From NCBI GenBank assembly GCA_951799445.1, contig OX637291.1, positions 1,366,501 to 1,430,500 of the forward strand: 64,000 bases of DNA. The letters run 5' to 3'. Both the position numbers and the translations under genes were made by a program. Positions 10,701-20,456 of the stretch are shown here, one piece after another (within the stretch, counting starts at the first letter, position 1; each line of letters begins with the position of its first letter). Source of the stretch: Pseudisothecium myosuroides. Lineage: Eukaryota; Streptophyta; Bryopsida; Hypnales; Lembophyllaceae. The notes beneath the pieces were generated by a model that ran no database searches, was not told where the DNA came from, and saw nothing but the letters and a program-made list of their open reading frames with translations.

Positions 10701-13700
10701 TGCCTTTTTGCTGATTTGGTTAGTTCTAACAATTAGATGATGGACATAAATTTATTGTCCTTTTTCTGTGGTAGTTTCTATTTTCAAGGCCAAAGACTCA
10801 AGGTCAGTGTTGGATTTGATGGCTTTAAAGGGGTAGTGGGTGTGTTAGGGTGTATGTTTTAATGATATCATTATTAACCAGGATGTGTGTGGGAGTACGT
10901 ATCATCCGGAAAGTCCCAATTAGCAATTTAGTGGAGATAAAAGTAACAGAACTTTTTCAATTTTTGCATTTAAATACCAAGTTAGGACTTAGATATTAGA
11001 AATAGAAATTAGTTTCTAGGTAGAAAGGATAAAACTCTAAATAGGTTACGCAGCCAGCCGGAAACCGTAGCCGGAAAGCCGGAAAGTTCCGGAAAGTTCC
11101 GGATCGTAGGGACCTACCGCCTAGGTTCCGGCTAGGGAACTTACGGGAACGTTTTTGGCGGCGGGAACTTAGGGTTCCGACAGGTACTTAAACCCCACCG
11201 CCAGCCTCATTCAGTCTCTTTTACCCGTGTTCTTCCACGGTGCGTTAGAAGAGAGAAAGAGTGGTGAGTTAGGGCGTGTTAGGGAGAGAAAGGGAGGAAG
11301 GTGCCGATTGCACCGGATTGTCCTAGCAGTCGGTGAGATGGCGGAAGCGAGTCGATCCCGGAGGTCGGTAGTGACAGCCCGGGGCGTACGTCCGGTTGTC
11401 CCATCGGATCCGGAGCGCCTGAAGGAGTTAGAAGAGGACCTAGAAATCATGGGGTGTTTAGGATTGGTAAAACGTCCATGGAACGTCCGGAGTGAAGAGA
11501 TGATTGATGAGCTGGTTTCCGGAGTAGGTAATCAGTTCGATTTGACGATTAGGGGTCGATCTAGGGCCTGGACTCCGGAGTTGTGGGCGAAGGCATACTT
11601 TACGCCGAGCAGGGGTTCCGGAATGGCGTCCCGGACGGATACTTACGCCGTGGAGGTATTCCGGAGTCATGCGGATTCCAAGGAGGGAAACACTGCGAGT
11701 GATTGTAAGAGTCCACGGGATGGGCAGTTGTTAGCATTCCTCATCCCTATCTTGTATCCGGAAAAGCCCACCTAGATTACAATGATTGTGGCAAACACCA
11801 TTTTCGGAGCGCTGGGAGATAGAGAGAATCCGGCTCCCAGGCCGGTCAGCTGGGGAGTGATCATTCACTCCGTAGTGGAAAAGTTAGCGGTCAATATCGC
11901 GAACAAGAAGTCAAGTCCGATTAGCCCCTATCTTTTTCATCTGTATCACTCCGAGGATGCACTGGCCGGACCGGAAATGACCATATACCGGAAGGGCGAG
12001 AATTTGTTGAGGTATGGACTTCCCGCAGAAGATGAACCGGATGAGCTCGAGCCGGAAGAAGAGGAACCAGAACCGAAGCAGGCATCACCAAATGTTGGAG
12101 GGACGCGCCGGAAATCGACTGATTGGGGTGCGCGGGGTAAGCAAGAAGCCGAGGAGGAAGAGAAGCCCCGAGAACCACTTCCGGAAACAGATCAGCTAGA
12201 GGCCACCATCAAATGGCTGTTAGCTACCCGGGCACAGAATGAGCGGATGTCGGCGCTGATCCGGCAAATGTGCGAGAAATTGGGTGTGAAGGAAGAAACC
12301 CAAATCCTGGTGGCGTTGGCGGAAAGGCCAGATCCGGAAGCGGTGAAGCAGCTGGAGGACCGGATTCTGACCTTGGAGCAAGAACGGGACCGGTTTCGAG
12401 AACAAGCTGCGTGGTCGGAGAAAGAGAGGATGGCCGCTGAAACAAAAGAGGGAGAAGCCCTCGATCTGGTCCGGAATGTCAGAAGTCTGTTTGACACTCC
12501 GGCGGATATTCTTGCCAGAGCTACACTCTGGAATAATCACATGGTGAAGGATGGTCACGTGGCGGGATCGAAGGTGGTGAGCATCCTTGTGGATTTTGAA
12601 GTCCGGATTGAGGGAATGCTCAAGGAAGTCCGGCAACTGTTGGGAAACTTGGATCCACTTGAGGGGTTAGACCAAGGCCTTTTTGACCTAGGTCAGGATC
12701 TCCAAGAAGGAGGGGCACAGAACCAGCCTTCTCCGGCAAAGAGCAAGACAATCGCCGGAACGTCGCAAGCCGGAACAACATCGGCACAGAAGAGGAGGTC
12801 GCTGGTGAAGCAGTTTGCGGCCTCCACTCCAGTAAAAGATGTTGTCTTAGGCGTCCCAGTCGGAAGAACTGCGTCCGTAGCAAATCTGTTCCCCGACAGA
12901 CCGGTGGGTTCTACTTTCCGGGAACCACCTTTACCCGGAACGGTGTTGAATCCAGCCCGGACGGATCCGGTGAGTTTCACCCACATGCTCCAGCCCTTTC
13001 TCCAGACACCGCCACCGTCCCAGCTCATCGATCTTACTGTTCCGAAACCAAGGGGACGACGGCTACTGAGCGAGACGGAACCGGAATCGGAAGAGGGGGA
13101 GACGACTCAATCGGAGGAGGAAGAGTTGCAGCCTCCCCGGACCAGGTCGAAGACGAAGAACACCCCACCCCAGAAGACAGGTGGATCGCCAGCTTAGGGT
13201 GGCACGTCTGTAAAGAAGGCTAAGAGAAATAAATGACTATCTAGGGTAGCAGTAGCAGTAATTGTAGTTAGGATTCTTACCAGGATGGTAGTTCCGGAAC
13301 CGGATTTTCCGGATGTAGGCCCAGTAGTTCCGGACTTTTAGGAGTTAAACGGTTTTGCAGTTTTCCCGGAACGGTCTTCAGGGCCGTTGTCCTTTTGCTT
13401 TTTAGTTGGCCGTTGGCCGGTTTTCTGGTGGCCGTTTGGGCTGCCTTTTTTGTGGGTTTTTAAGGGCAGGCCGGTTTGTTGGCCTGTCATTCCTTTTTCC
13501 TTGTTCATTTAATCTAAAGCATCCAGGAAAGCACTCGTTGGATTATTCTCTTGCGTATCGCGTCTATAGTCACCTGTGTGGATGTGTAAGTGAGAGTGTG
13601 CAAGGGGGAGGAGTCCGGATTCGTGGACTACCGGATTAGGCTAAGTGTGTCTTGCAGATGAGTTTTTTAGACTTGCGCAGTGAGAAAGTGGCGCCTTTAA

Positions 13701-15158
13701 AACGCTGGTACGGTAATCCGGTGGAGACCAAGGAGTGGTCCGGAAGCTAGTCCGGAATTCGCAAGGGCGGTTCCGTGCGGAGATAGGCAACCGCCAGAGG
13801 AATATTTCCACTCGTCCGGAAGGCTAGTCAACCTCATGAGCGGTCGAGAGCTAGGAAGTCATTCCCTTAGTTCCGGAAGTCCAGTATCCGTCGTTGTAGT
13901 AAGGAGGACCTAACGCTACCCTGTGTGACCAGCTTTCCGGATAGGCCATCCGGAATGTTGTGAGGAGGCCACCTTGTTTACTCAACTAGATTTATTCTTG
14001 GGTTGTGTTTTGTTTTATGTTATTAGAGTTTATGTCAGATACGGAGTGGTGCAGTTCCCTACCCCTCGGAAAGAGCAAGTGAGGAACCCTCTGAGGGTAA
14101 AACAGAGGTATCGAAAACCAACTTGTTAGAAAGACGGAACCGGAATATTGGATAGGGCCGGATCCGGAAGAGAATCCGGAAAGGAAGTAGTTCCGGAAAA
14201 GTGTTTGTGTGTTGAAAGGACCCCTCTCAAGGTGGTCAATGTCCGGAAACTTAGAGGTCTCGAGAAACTAATTTTGAAGCAACGTCTGGAATCTCCTGGG
14301 ACAATAACTTGTGTCATCTTAGCACGTTTTTGTGGTTAAAGATACTTACACCTAGATTACGCGTACGACAATGTGAAATCAATGTTGGAATCTATTTGTG
14401 TTATGAGCTGCTGGAAATTTAGTATTGAATGCTTTTAAGTGTTCTTGTTTCATTGGAGGTTTGGAGGACTTTAGAGTTGATTTCTCAAAGTCTAAAGAAT
14501 AGAGAGATTTTTTTTTAAAGAAGTCTATCATACTTTGTCACTCATATATGTATGAGTATTTATATGGTTGATTGCCCTCATGTGCAGAGATCAGTTTGGA
14601 AGATAAGCAGATTGACAAGAAGACTGCTGGAAAACAAGCAGTTTTGACGGATTTTGGTACCAAAGTTCCTTCAGGTTTGGCTTTGGCTTTCATTACTTTC
14701 CAGTGTCCTTCAATCTCATTTCACTTTAGTTTAGGCAAACCTATTCTTAGAGTTTCACAAATCTGTGCATGAAGGTATATTGCATACCACTCTTATTGAA
14801 GATCTTATTGTTTTCGTTTGTAGATTTGCATCACTTAGAACACAGTGATGGAGACAAAGACTGTGAAGCTCAGTCTTTGGAAAAATCAAGCCCACCCCAA
14901 AATAAAAGAAGCAATAGTGCCACTGCAGTAGAATCATCCGTTAAGAAACTAAAATTGAGTTGTGGAAATGGACAAGATGATGCAGATGAGCCAAGGAAAG
15001 TGACCGCACTTCAAAATGTAACATATGCGAAAGGAAAAAAAGGCAGCAGCAATTGGGCTCCAACTGCAAAGAAGCCAACAAAAAGTTGGGGTGTTAGTGC
15101 AAACATGCAGGGGATGACTCGTAGCCTCCGTTCTAGGGATTGTAAGAACTCTGAGTAG
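7761..15158 (+). CDS. Coiled-coil protein with RING-like zinc finger
   Basis: The five-exon model is 7761-7961, 8809-9502, 10165-10608, 14588-14674 and 14824-15158, with phases 0, 1, 1, 1 and GT-AG borders throughout. It encodes 586 aa ending TAG. Residues 40-160 are a charged coiled coil (AKDLEEKKQEL, LLIERQEELE). Residues 206-253 form a Cys/His cluster of RING type: C206, C208, C215, C223, C226, H228, C231, C242 and C245, followed by HPDWW. The C-terminal third is low-complexity, polar and Lys-rich, with possible nuclear signals (KKLKLS, KGKKGS). RING proteins usually act as E3 ubiquitin ligases, but the spacing here is irregular and that role is inferred. The start is the first ATG after the in-frame TAA at 7623; an upstream N-terminus is possible. 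A gag-like element sits in intron 3. Confidence 0.65.
9700..10040 (+). repeat. Degenerate tandem repeat, about 41-bp unit, in RING-gene intron 2
   Basis: About seven copies of a unit built on TTTTCAAAGGACGGTTTCTT and a spaced AAGGACT lie head to tail inside the intron between 9502 and 10165. Copies start near 9712, 9739, 9785, 9824, 9867, 9908 and 9950. Similarity decays towards the 3' end. A related AAGGACT-type array lies in another gene's intron near 30.4-30.8 kb. Confidence 0.75.
11338..11775 (+). CDS. Gag-like protein, N-terminal part, ended by in-frame TAG
   Basis: An ATG at 11338 opens 145 codons to a TAG at 11773-11775. The product starts basic (SRSRRSV) and continues with a helical charged segment (ERLKELEEDLE) and a compact region with Trp and aromatic residues (SRAWTPELWAKAYF). 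The following ORF is in the same frame only two codons downstream and reads as the natural continuation. The TAG is therefore most likely a nonsense mutation, or a readthrough stop, within one protein. The family resembles gag-like proteins common in plant genomes; I give no specific family name. There are no zinc knuckles. Confidence 0.5.
   Translation: MAEASRSRRSVVTARGVRPVVPSDPERLKELEEDLEIMGCLGLVKRPWNVRSEEMIDELVSGVGNQFDLTIRGRSRAWTPELWAKAYFTPSRGSGMASRTDTYAVEVFRSHADSKEGNTASDCKSPRDGQLLAFLIPILYPEKPT
11782..13197 (+). CDS. Gag-like protein, main part (471 aa)
   Basis: The ORF starts ATG at 11782 and ends TAG at 13195-13197. In order it shows a folded N-terminal part with the motif SPISPYLFHLYH, an acidic stretch (DEPDELEPEEEEPE), a coiled coil (around residues 185-245, including LEDRILTLEQERDRF), and a Pro/Ser/Thr-rich C-terminal tail with basic ends. 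No CCHC knuckle, protease or polymerase motif is seen. It is in frame with the ORF ending at 11775, from which it is separated by the TAG and two codons. Codons are rich in CCG and GGA, matching the CCGGA bias of the whole element. Likely role: structural gag-like protein of a retroelement, by inference only. Confidence 0.5.
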   Translation: MIVANTIFGALGDRENPAPRPVSWGVIIHSVVEKLAVNIANKKSSPISPYLFHLYHSEDALAGPEMTIYRKGENLLRYGLPAEDEPDELEPEEEEPEPKQASPNVGGTRRKSTDWGARGKQEAEEEEKPREPLPETDQLEATIKWLLATRAQNERMSALIRQMCEKLGVKEETQILVALAERPDPEAVKQLEDRILTLEQERDRFREQAAWSEKERMAAETKEGEALDLVRNVRSLFDTPADILARATLWNNHMVKDGHVAGSKVVSILVDFEVRIEGMLKEVRQLLGNLDPLEGLDQGLFDLGQDLQEGGAQNQPSPAKSKTIAGTSQAGTTSAQKRRSLVKQFAASTPVKDVVLGVPVGRTASVANLFPDRPVGSTFREPPLPGTVLNPARTDPVSFTHMLQPFLQTPPPSQLIDLTVPKPRGRRLLSETEPESEEGETTQSEEEELQPPRTRSKTKNTPPQKTGGSPA

Positions 15159-15880
15159 TTCACATGGGTTAGTTGTCTTTTTTCAAGTTTACGGTTTTTG
15201 CTAGTAGATTTTTTCTTATGCTTGATAGGTATTACATTGCTAATTCAGTTACAATTTGTGAATTTATTGTGGAATACAAGGTTGAATGCCACCCATGTTG
15301 CAAAGTTGTTGTATTTTGTGCAAGGGCTACATGAAGTTTGTTGTAAGTAAGGTCAGTCACTATGCAAGCTTGTGTCACAGTGTTTGGAGGATTAACATTG
15401 TTGAAGACTTTGAAGCATTATGATTCTCAAACAAAGGTTCTAAAAAGTTTAGGAACACTACTACATGGTGGGATTTGGGGATCTCTTTGCTGTCTGCAAC
15501 TCCTTTCTGGTAATTACAAAGGAGGGCTACATGATTGATACCAAATCTAATCATAGTTCAGGGTTTAGGGTCCACTGAAGTTTTGAGGATGGATGCAGGA
15601 GTTGTTCATTTGTCGACTAATGGATATTTGGACATGTCAGTAATTGATGATCTTTACCTTATGGCTGGTTGCTTGGTTGGTGAAGATTTGGTTGGTGAAG
15701 ATCAAGATTCTAACTAATTATTTGAAAAGGGTAGAAAGAAACTTTACAGAAAAGTGCTAAAGTTGTTAAGTCGACTTTCAATCTCATGTTTTATTAGAAA
15801 ATGAGAAGCATTAGATTGAAGAATCTGTCTCTAAGAACCTTATTTTTTGTTGCAAACCAATAGGAGTTAAAGACCTAGGA
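15159..15880. other. Intergenic, no gene seen
   Basis: A short open frame at 15535-15717 has no known motif. Near 15670-15710 it contains a small tandem repeat of GGTTGGTGAAGAT. A very similar stretch recurs near 16970-16995, so the two sites share a small duplicated segment. Confidence 0.5.
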
Positions 15881-16930
15881 GAGGCAGATCATCAAGCATC
15901 TACAACAGATTGTTGCTACACAAGAACAAGTGAAGTCTATTATTATACTAAATGATTTCTGATTTCTCTTTAAATCGAGTAGTTTTTTTTTAACAATTCC
16001 ATTGAAGTGAATGCTGTGAATAGAGGAGGCAAAGTTACAAATCTTCTTTGCCACAGACGTGACGATAAAGTAATTCGTTGTTATGATTCTTTTTAATTTG
16101 TTTTGCTGCAAGTACACAATGACAATCGGGTCCCTAATCAGTTTTTACTTGTTACTTTGGGTGTAAACATGGCTCACTATACCTTCCCTCATTTTTGACA
16201 ATTCTATACCGGCTTCCATTGCATTGTTGTGTTGAATCTTTGTATGCTGTGTTTATAAACTGCTATTATACCTTGTTTGAGAAGTTAATTCCTCCTTCTC
16301 TGGTTTGGATGTGCAGCTACTCTCACAGATCGAGTTGCAGGTGTTTAAACAAACTTCCTTTGCCTTTGCATTAGCACAGGTCATTGTCAACATGGCCTCC
16401 CATGTACCGTAGTAGCTCCAACATTATCATTTCATGTTATGGGAATTATTTGATCCTCACAATCCAAAGGTTGTGCTCTTAAAAATCTATTGGTTAACAA
16501 TCCTTTTGAGCATGAGTTCAAGCACAAGAGAGCAATTTTTGAGGTGACGTCTTTGCATCTGAGGATCATGCTTTCTTTTTATTGCCCTTTGCATAACAAT
16601 GTGTATTGGATTTTTTAAAGCAATTACTTTCTGGTAATAAACATGTGGACATTTTTTTCCTTTGCAAGTACCCTTGTTGATGGAAGTTGTACTTGCAAAG
16701 CTGCACGAAGTGTGTATATTCACAGTCCCCAAGTATTATGTGTTCTCAAAGGTATGACGCAGTTACTTACATTAAGAAATATAGTATGCGGAATATAAAA
16801 TATACTATCAAATACGTCAATCATTTTGATTGGACTTTGCGGCTTACTGATTGAATTCCTTGCTTGTGGTGTAGGGTGCAGGACGAATTTGGAAGTGACA
16901 TGGCTAATTACAAAGCACTTGGTTATCTCT
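15881..16930 (+). pseudogene. GLE1-like mRNA-export factor relic
   Basis: Exon-like pieces in order resemble the C-terminal helical domain of the nuclear-pore mRNA-export factor GLE1. The first is about 15881-15937 (helical, IVATQEQVK). The second is 16317-16409 (TSFAFALAQVIVNMASHVP, then TAG). The third is 16671-16751 (LAKLHEVCIFTVPKYYV, ending AAG before GTATGA). The fourth is 16882-16930 (DEFGSDMANYKALGYL, after GTGCAG and before GTAAAG). The third and fourth pieces join in phase. GLE1 normally activates the RNA helicase DDX19/Dbp5 at the pore with inositol hexakisphosphate. Here the N-terminus, the helicase-binding remainder and a clean junction between pieces two and three are missing, so it is a fragment. 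Identification is from motif memory and needs a profile search. Confidence 0.5.
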
Positions 16931-17227
16931 GTAAAGTTTCTTTTTCATTTGCACTGTACTTGTGGCTGGTTTCTTGGTTGGTGAAGATCAAGATGTGTAC
17001 TTGTACAACCTTGAGGTTTACCGAGAAGAAGCCACGATCATACAACAAGTTAGGTTTTTTTCAATGTCTTCATGAATGTTTGCCATTTTACTATTTCAGT
17101 TTGAAATAATTGAGATAATTATATAGATTTTAAGCTTCAATCTGTAAAACCTTGGCCATTCAAATTGGATATATTTCACAGATGGTTTGTGTTATCTGAC
17201 TGTAACTTGGGAATCTTAATTTGGCAG

Positions 17228-17782
17228 GTGCTCCCATTATTTCTCGACAAGATGTTAAATGAGTGGGTGGCTGGAATCCTTTCAGTCACATCTGTGCTTG
17301 CGTTTGGTGAGGTAAATTTTGATTGGGACCATGAATAAGTCTTCCAAATAAATTTTAGGATTTAGGGTAAAATTTGAAGCACCAGTAGTGAAATTTTTGT
17401 ATTTGATATGAATTCCTTTGTTTTCCGTGAAGGAATAGTTATAGATCTCACATGGACTCTGCATTGTGATGAAAGCTCATATGATAAGCTATCTGTGGCA
17501 TTTATAGAAATTTCCTAATCAACATCTGTAGCAGGGATTATCATTGAAATGAAAGTTGACTTCATTTTTCTTTGTAATTGAATGGTAAGTGTTCAATTAG
17601 ATTCAAAAATTGGAGAGAACAAAGTCTATTAGTTTTGATTTGAAGTTTGAGTGTGGAATTTGGTCATGCAGGTTATTCATCAAGCCATATGCTTTCGGTA
17701 CGGGTTTGCTGTGGGTGCAAACATAGTTTGGATGCTGGATATATTGATGTTTATGATGGCATTTAGTGGATTAGTTTTATAA
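17228..17782 (+). pseudogene. DUF21 (CBSDUF/CNNM-like) membrane-protein relic
   Basis: Two exons, 17228-17311 and 17672-17782, have good borders (TTGGCAG before, GAG before GTAAAT, ATGCAG before the second) and join in phase. The product reads LPLFLDKMLNEWVA, then SVTSVLAFGE, then VIHQAICFRYG and AVGANIVWM. This matches the core of the DUF21 transmembrane domain of plant CBSDUF/CNNM-type proteins, where the equivalent segment reads GE(V/I)IPQAICSRYG. Here the conserved Pro is His and the frame ends in TAA soon afterwards. The other DUF21 helices and the CBS domains are absent. The relic lies just downstream of the GLE1-like relic on the same strand but is not in phase with it. Confidence 0.55.
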
Positions 17783-18406
17783 CAAATTTTGGGCAAACAG
17801 CACTATACCTCCTACTGTCCAAAAGTACAATAGTCAATACTTTTACCAATAGGAATACAACAATATCTTTTACCAATAGGATTATGAGTAATTGTTGTAT
17901 GAACATTTTATTTGGGGAACTGGAATTGAAATTTGACCACTCATACTTTATATTACAATCACATGCATACCTCTACCTTGACTTTAGAGTGGAGCATTTA
18001 TATGGTGCCAACATCCAAGAGGCTATTGCTGCAGTATGAAACTTAAACTATACATAGAAACATCCATGATTGATGCCTCGTGTAATGTTCACTGTCAAAT
18101 AGAAACCTCAGTGACTTACTTGTAAATTCACTACATCATTTGTTTTTTTTTAATGGGAAAGTGAAAGGTGACATATTTCCTTGCAAAGGAAATCAAAATC
18201 TGGTTCCTCTCTGTTGGAGATTGGCCCACCCATATTGCTGCAAAAAATGCACCATAAGATTGTCACAAATAAATTCCTAAGAATGAACACAAATATGCTC
18301 CCATTATGTCTGCAAATCACCTCACCTAATGTTCACATTGTACCCATTCAAAAAATATTGAAATACAGTTACAAACGTAGGAGATTAGACTTACATGAAT
18401 ATGGAG
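17783..18406. other. Intergenic, no gene seen
   Basis: AT-rich DNA between the DUF21 relic and the stop codon of the minus-strand gene. An open frame at 18181-18447 overlaps the end of that gene on the opposite strand and has no known motif. The 3' end of the minus-strand transcript is probably here. Confidence 0.5.
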
Positions 18407-20456
18407 TTAGGATGAAAAGGCAAATGGTTGGTCTTCCTCTGCCTTGAATCGAAAGTGAGTCTCCAATACTTTTTGCCCTTGGGACTTTTCAGCAACCAAT
18501 TTCTCTTGATGATGCCATTGAAGTAACACCTCATCATATTGTGCCTTCTTCAAGTTTAATTTGTTTTCTGCAAACTTGAGGGCAACTTGGATGCATTTTA
18601 ATTCACCACGATTATCATCTGTATCAGCTTCTAGTAAGAGTGTTTTGGCATTGTTTTGTTCTAACATCAAGTCTTTGATTGTTGCGGTTGCCACTTCTAC
18701 ACCATGATGATGTTGGTCCAAAACAGTTTTCAAATTAGATTTGTGCTCTTCCAAATCCTTCATACTCACATTCACTGCCCTCTCAATGTCAGCCCGGAAA
18801 AGTTGGAGCGCATTTAGAAACGTTGGAGTACATCCAAAAGGCATTTCCTTAGATTTTACAGGTACCCTGAAATTACAAAGGAGAATAGTACAATTCAAGT
18901 TAGAAGTGGACTAATAATGAAGGACTAAGGGAGTATATAAATCCAAATGGCCAAAAAATATTCTAACTAATTATTAGAAAATGATAATACTCAATGAAAT
19001 TTAATATATTGAATTAATATTCAATACAATTTACCAGAAGAAGTATATAAAAAATTTATGAAACATTAATGGAGTATATAAATTAGTCCATTGTAGCACA
19101 AAAAATAAATTTGAACTAATTATTTGAAAAAAGGTAGAAGTGGCAATTACTTTGGAGTTGGGACTGTTGGACTTGGAATTGTTGGGCTTGGAACTTCCGT
19201 AGTTGGTGTGAATCTAGAACTTGGCATTCCTTCATGAGCTACCGGGGCCCTAAAAAAAAAAAACATAATGTTCAATACAATTTAAGTTAGAAGTCAATTA
19301 CCAATTGATGAAAGACTAAGGTATTGTGTAAATCACCCATGATGGCCAAAAAAATAAAATTTAACCAATTATTTGAAAAAGGTAGAAATGTCAATTACTT
19401 TGGAGTTGGAATTGCTGGGCTTGGAATTTCCGGAGTAAGAGTGCATGCAGAGCTTGACACTCCTTCAACACCTACCAAGGCCCTAAAAAAACAAAACAGA
19501 ACAACATAATTTAGATTAGAATTAAATTAATAATAAAAGATTGAAGGAGTATCTAAGTGAGCCTAGAATAAAAATGCTTTTCAAATCACCTAGAGAGGAG
19601 TGAAAGTTTAAATTACTTTTGAATTGTATGTGGACTTGGATTTTGGACAGGTGCATTTGGAACATGCATTGTGATGTCCTCCAATTTAACATCACACAGA
19701 TTGGTTATGTTGGCCTTGCTTTCAGTAGGTGAATTAGGATTCGAAGTAGAATCTTCTACTCTTCTTTTCTTTGCATCACCCTGCACATATAATGTTCACA
19801 TATAAATTGTGAGTAATAACAAAATGTGAAAACATAAATAATCACTGAAATTTAATGATTTTGAGAATAAAATAAAATAAAATAAAAACTAATGCAAAAA
19901 TGAACATCATTTTTAAACTTACTCCATTGGATGTTGTAGGGACTTTAAAAGGATGAGCAATCCCTTCAATTGGTGCATTGGGATGAAGTGCACACTGTAA
20001 TTGCTTTCCAGTTTCCACATTAATGGTAATGGAAGGGAATGCATATGCCCAATTCTTGTGCACCTGCTTTAGTCCCTTTGAATTATTGAACCAACCAACA
20101 GTAATCACTGCAAATTGTGCCCAATCCACTAAGTTGCGGCCATGACGATCCTCATAAAGAATCCCTTGGCAAAACCTTAATCCAATGTCATTGTTGGGTG
20201 GAGTGTCAACTTGATGAACACGTTTCCACAGCCAAAGAACACGGTCACGGAATCGCGAGGTTTTAGGCACTTTGTACCCATTGTTTGCTTTTTGATCTCC
20301 AAAAGCATAAATGCAATCTTGCTTTGAGATATGCTTTTCAGTGAGACTTTGACCTGGAACTAGGCCTTTGTCATTGAGTCCACATATACATTTAAACCAA
20401 TCCTTATTGCCATAGCGGAGCGTCACAATATTTTGATGTTTACTTGTGGATGCCAT
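18407..20456 (-). CDS. Unknown 446-aa protein with Pro-rich repeats and coiled coil
   Basis: The five exons in transcription order are 20456-19923, 19780-19617, 19482-19399, 19249-19151 and 18866-18407. All are GT-AG; phases are 0, 2, 2, 2; the stop is TAA. The sum is 447 codons. Exon 1 encodes a compact domain with Trp, Cys and His (DWFKCICG, LWLWKRVH, LVDWAQFAV). Exon 2 has a nuclear-localisation-type motif (KKRRVED). Exons 3 and 4 encode related Pro-rich segments ending (I/V)PTPK. Exon 5 encodes a long coiled coil. I do not recognise the family. The exon 1 domain and nuclear signal suggest a nuclear or DNA/chromatin-linked protein, but that is speculation. Small in-phase exons with near-identical borders point to recent internal duplication. 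Confidence 0.65.
18867..19616 (-). repeat. Duplicated exon-intron modules inside the unknown gene
   Basis: The introns after exons 2, 3 and 4 are related to each other. Each starts GTAATT. The last two continue with a (G/C)A(C/T)TTCTACC segment and a CAAATAATT run, and all three carry a later block of the type ATACTCC...TAGTC...TTCTAA. Exons 3 (84 bp) and 4 (99 bp) share starts (G then GCC...GTAG) and ends (CCAACTCCAAA). Intron 4 seems to contain two intron-like units without an exon between them, as if one exon copy was lost. Confidence 0.65.

Larger units (their letters stand above)
10900..14340 (+). mobile_element. CCGGA-rich gag-like element inserted in an intron
   Basis: A 3.4 kb block with composition unlike its AT-rich surroundings lies entirely within intron 3 of the RING gene. 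The pentamer CCGGA recurs dozens of times in coding and non-coding parts alike, from about 10906 to 14243. It contains a gag-like reading frame (11338-13197) and a long 3' tail with a possible intron (GTAAGT near 13587 to TTGCAG near 13656). I found no matching terminal repeats, primer-binding site, protease, reverse transcriptase or integrase. It therefore looks like a non-autonomous gag-only retroelement or a fragment. Boundaries are approximate, set by where the motif density stops. Confidence 0.5.

Noticed and set aside
7053..13197. In-frame TAG/TAA at 7053, 7623 and 11773 as evidence for stop-codon reassignment to Gln
   Set aside because: The HAK and TPR-SET genes have no internal TAA/TAG, and HAK ends on TAA exactly at the family C-terminus. 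The standard code fits.
10900..14340. Full LTR retrotransposon
   Set aside because: No pair of terminal repeats, primer-binding site or pol motifs could be found; only a gag-like frame is supported.
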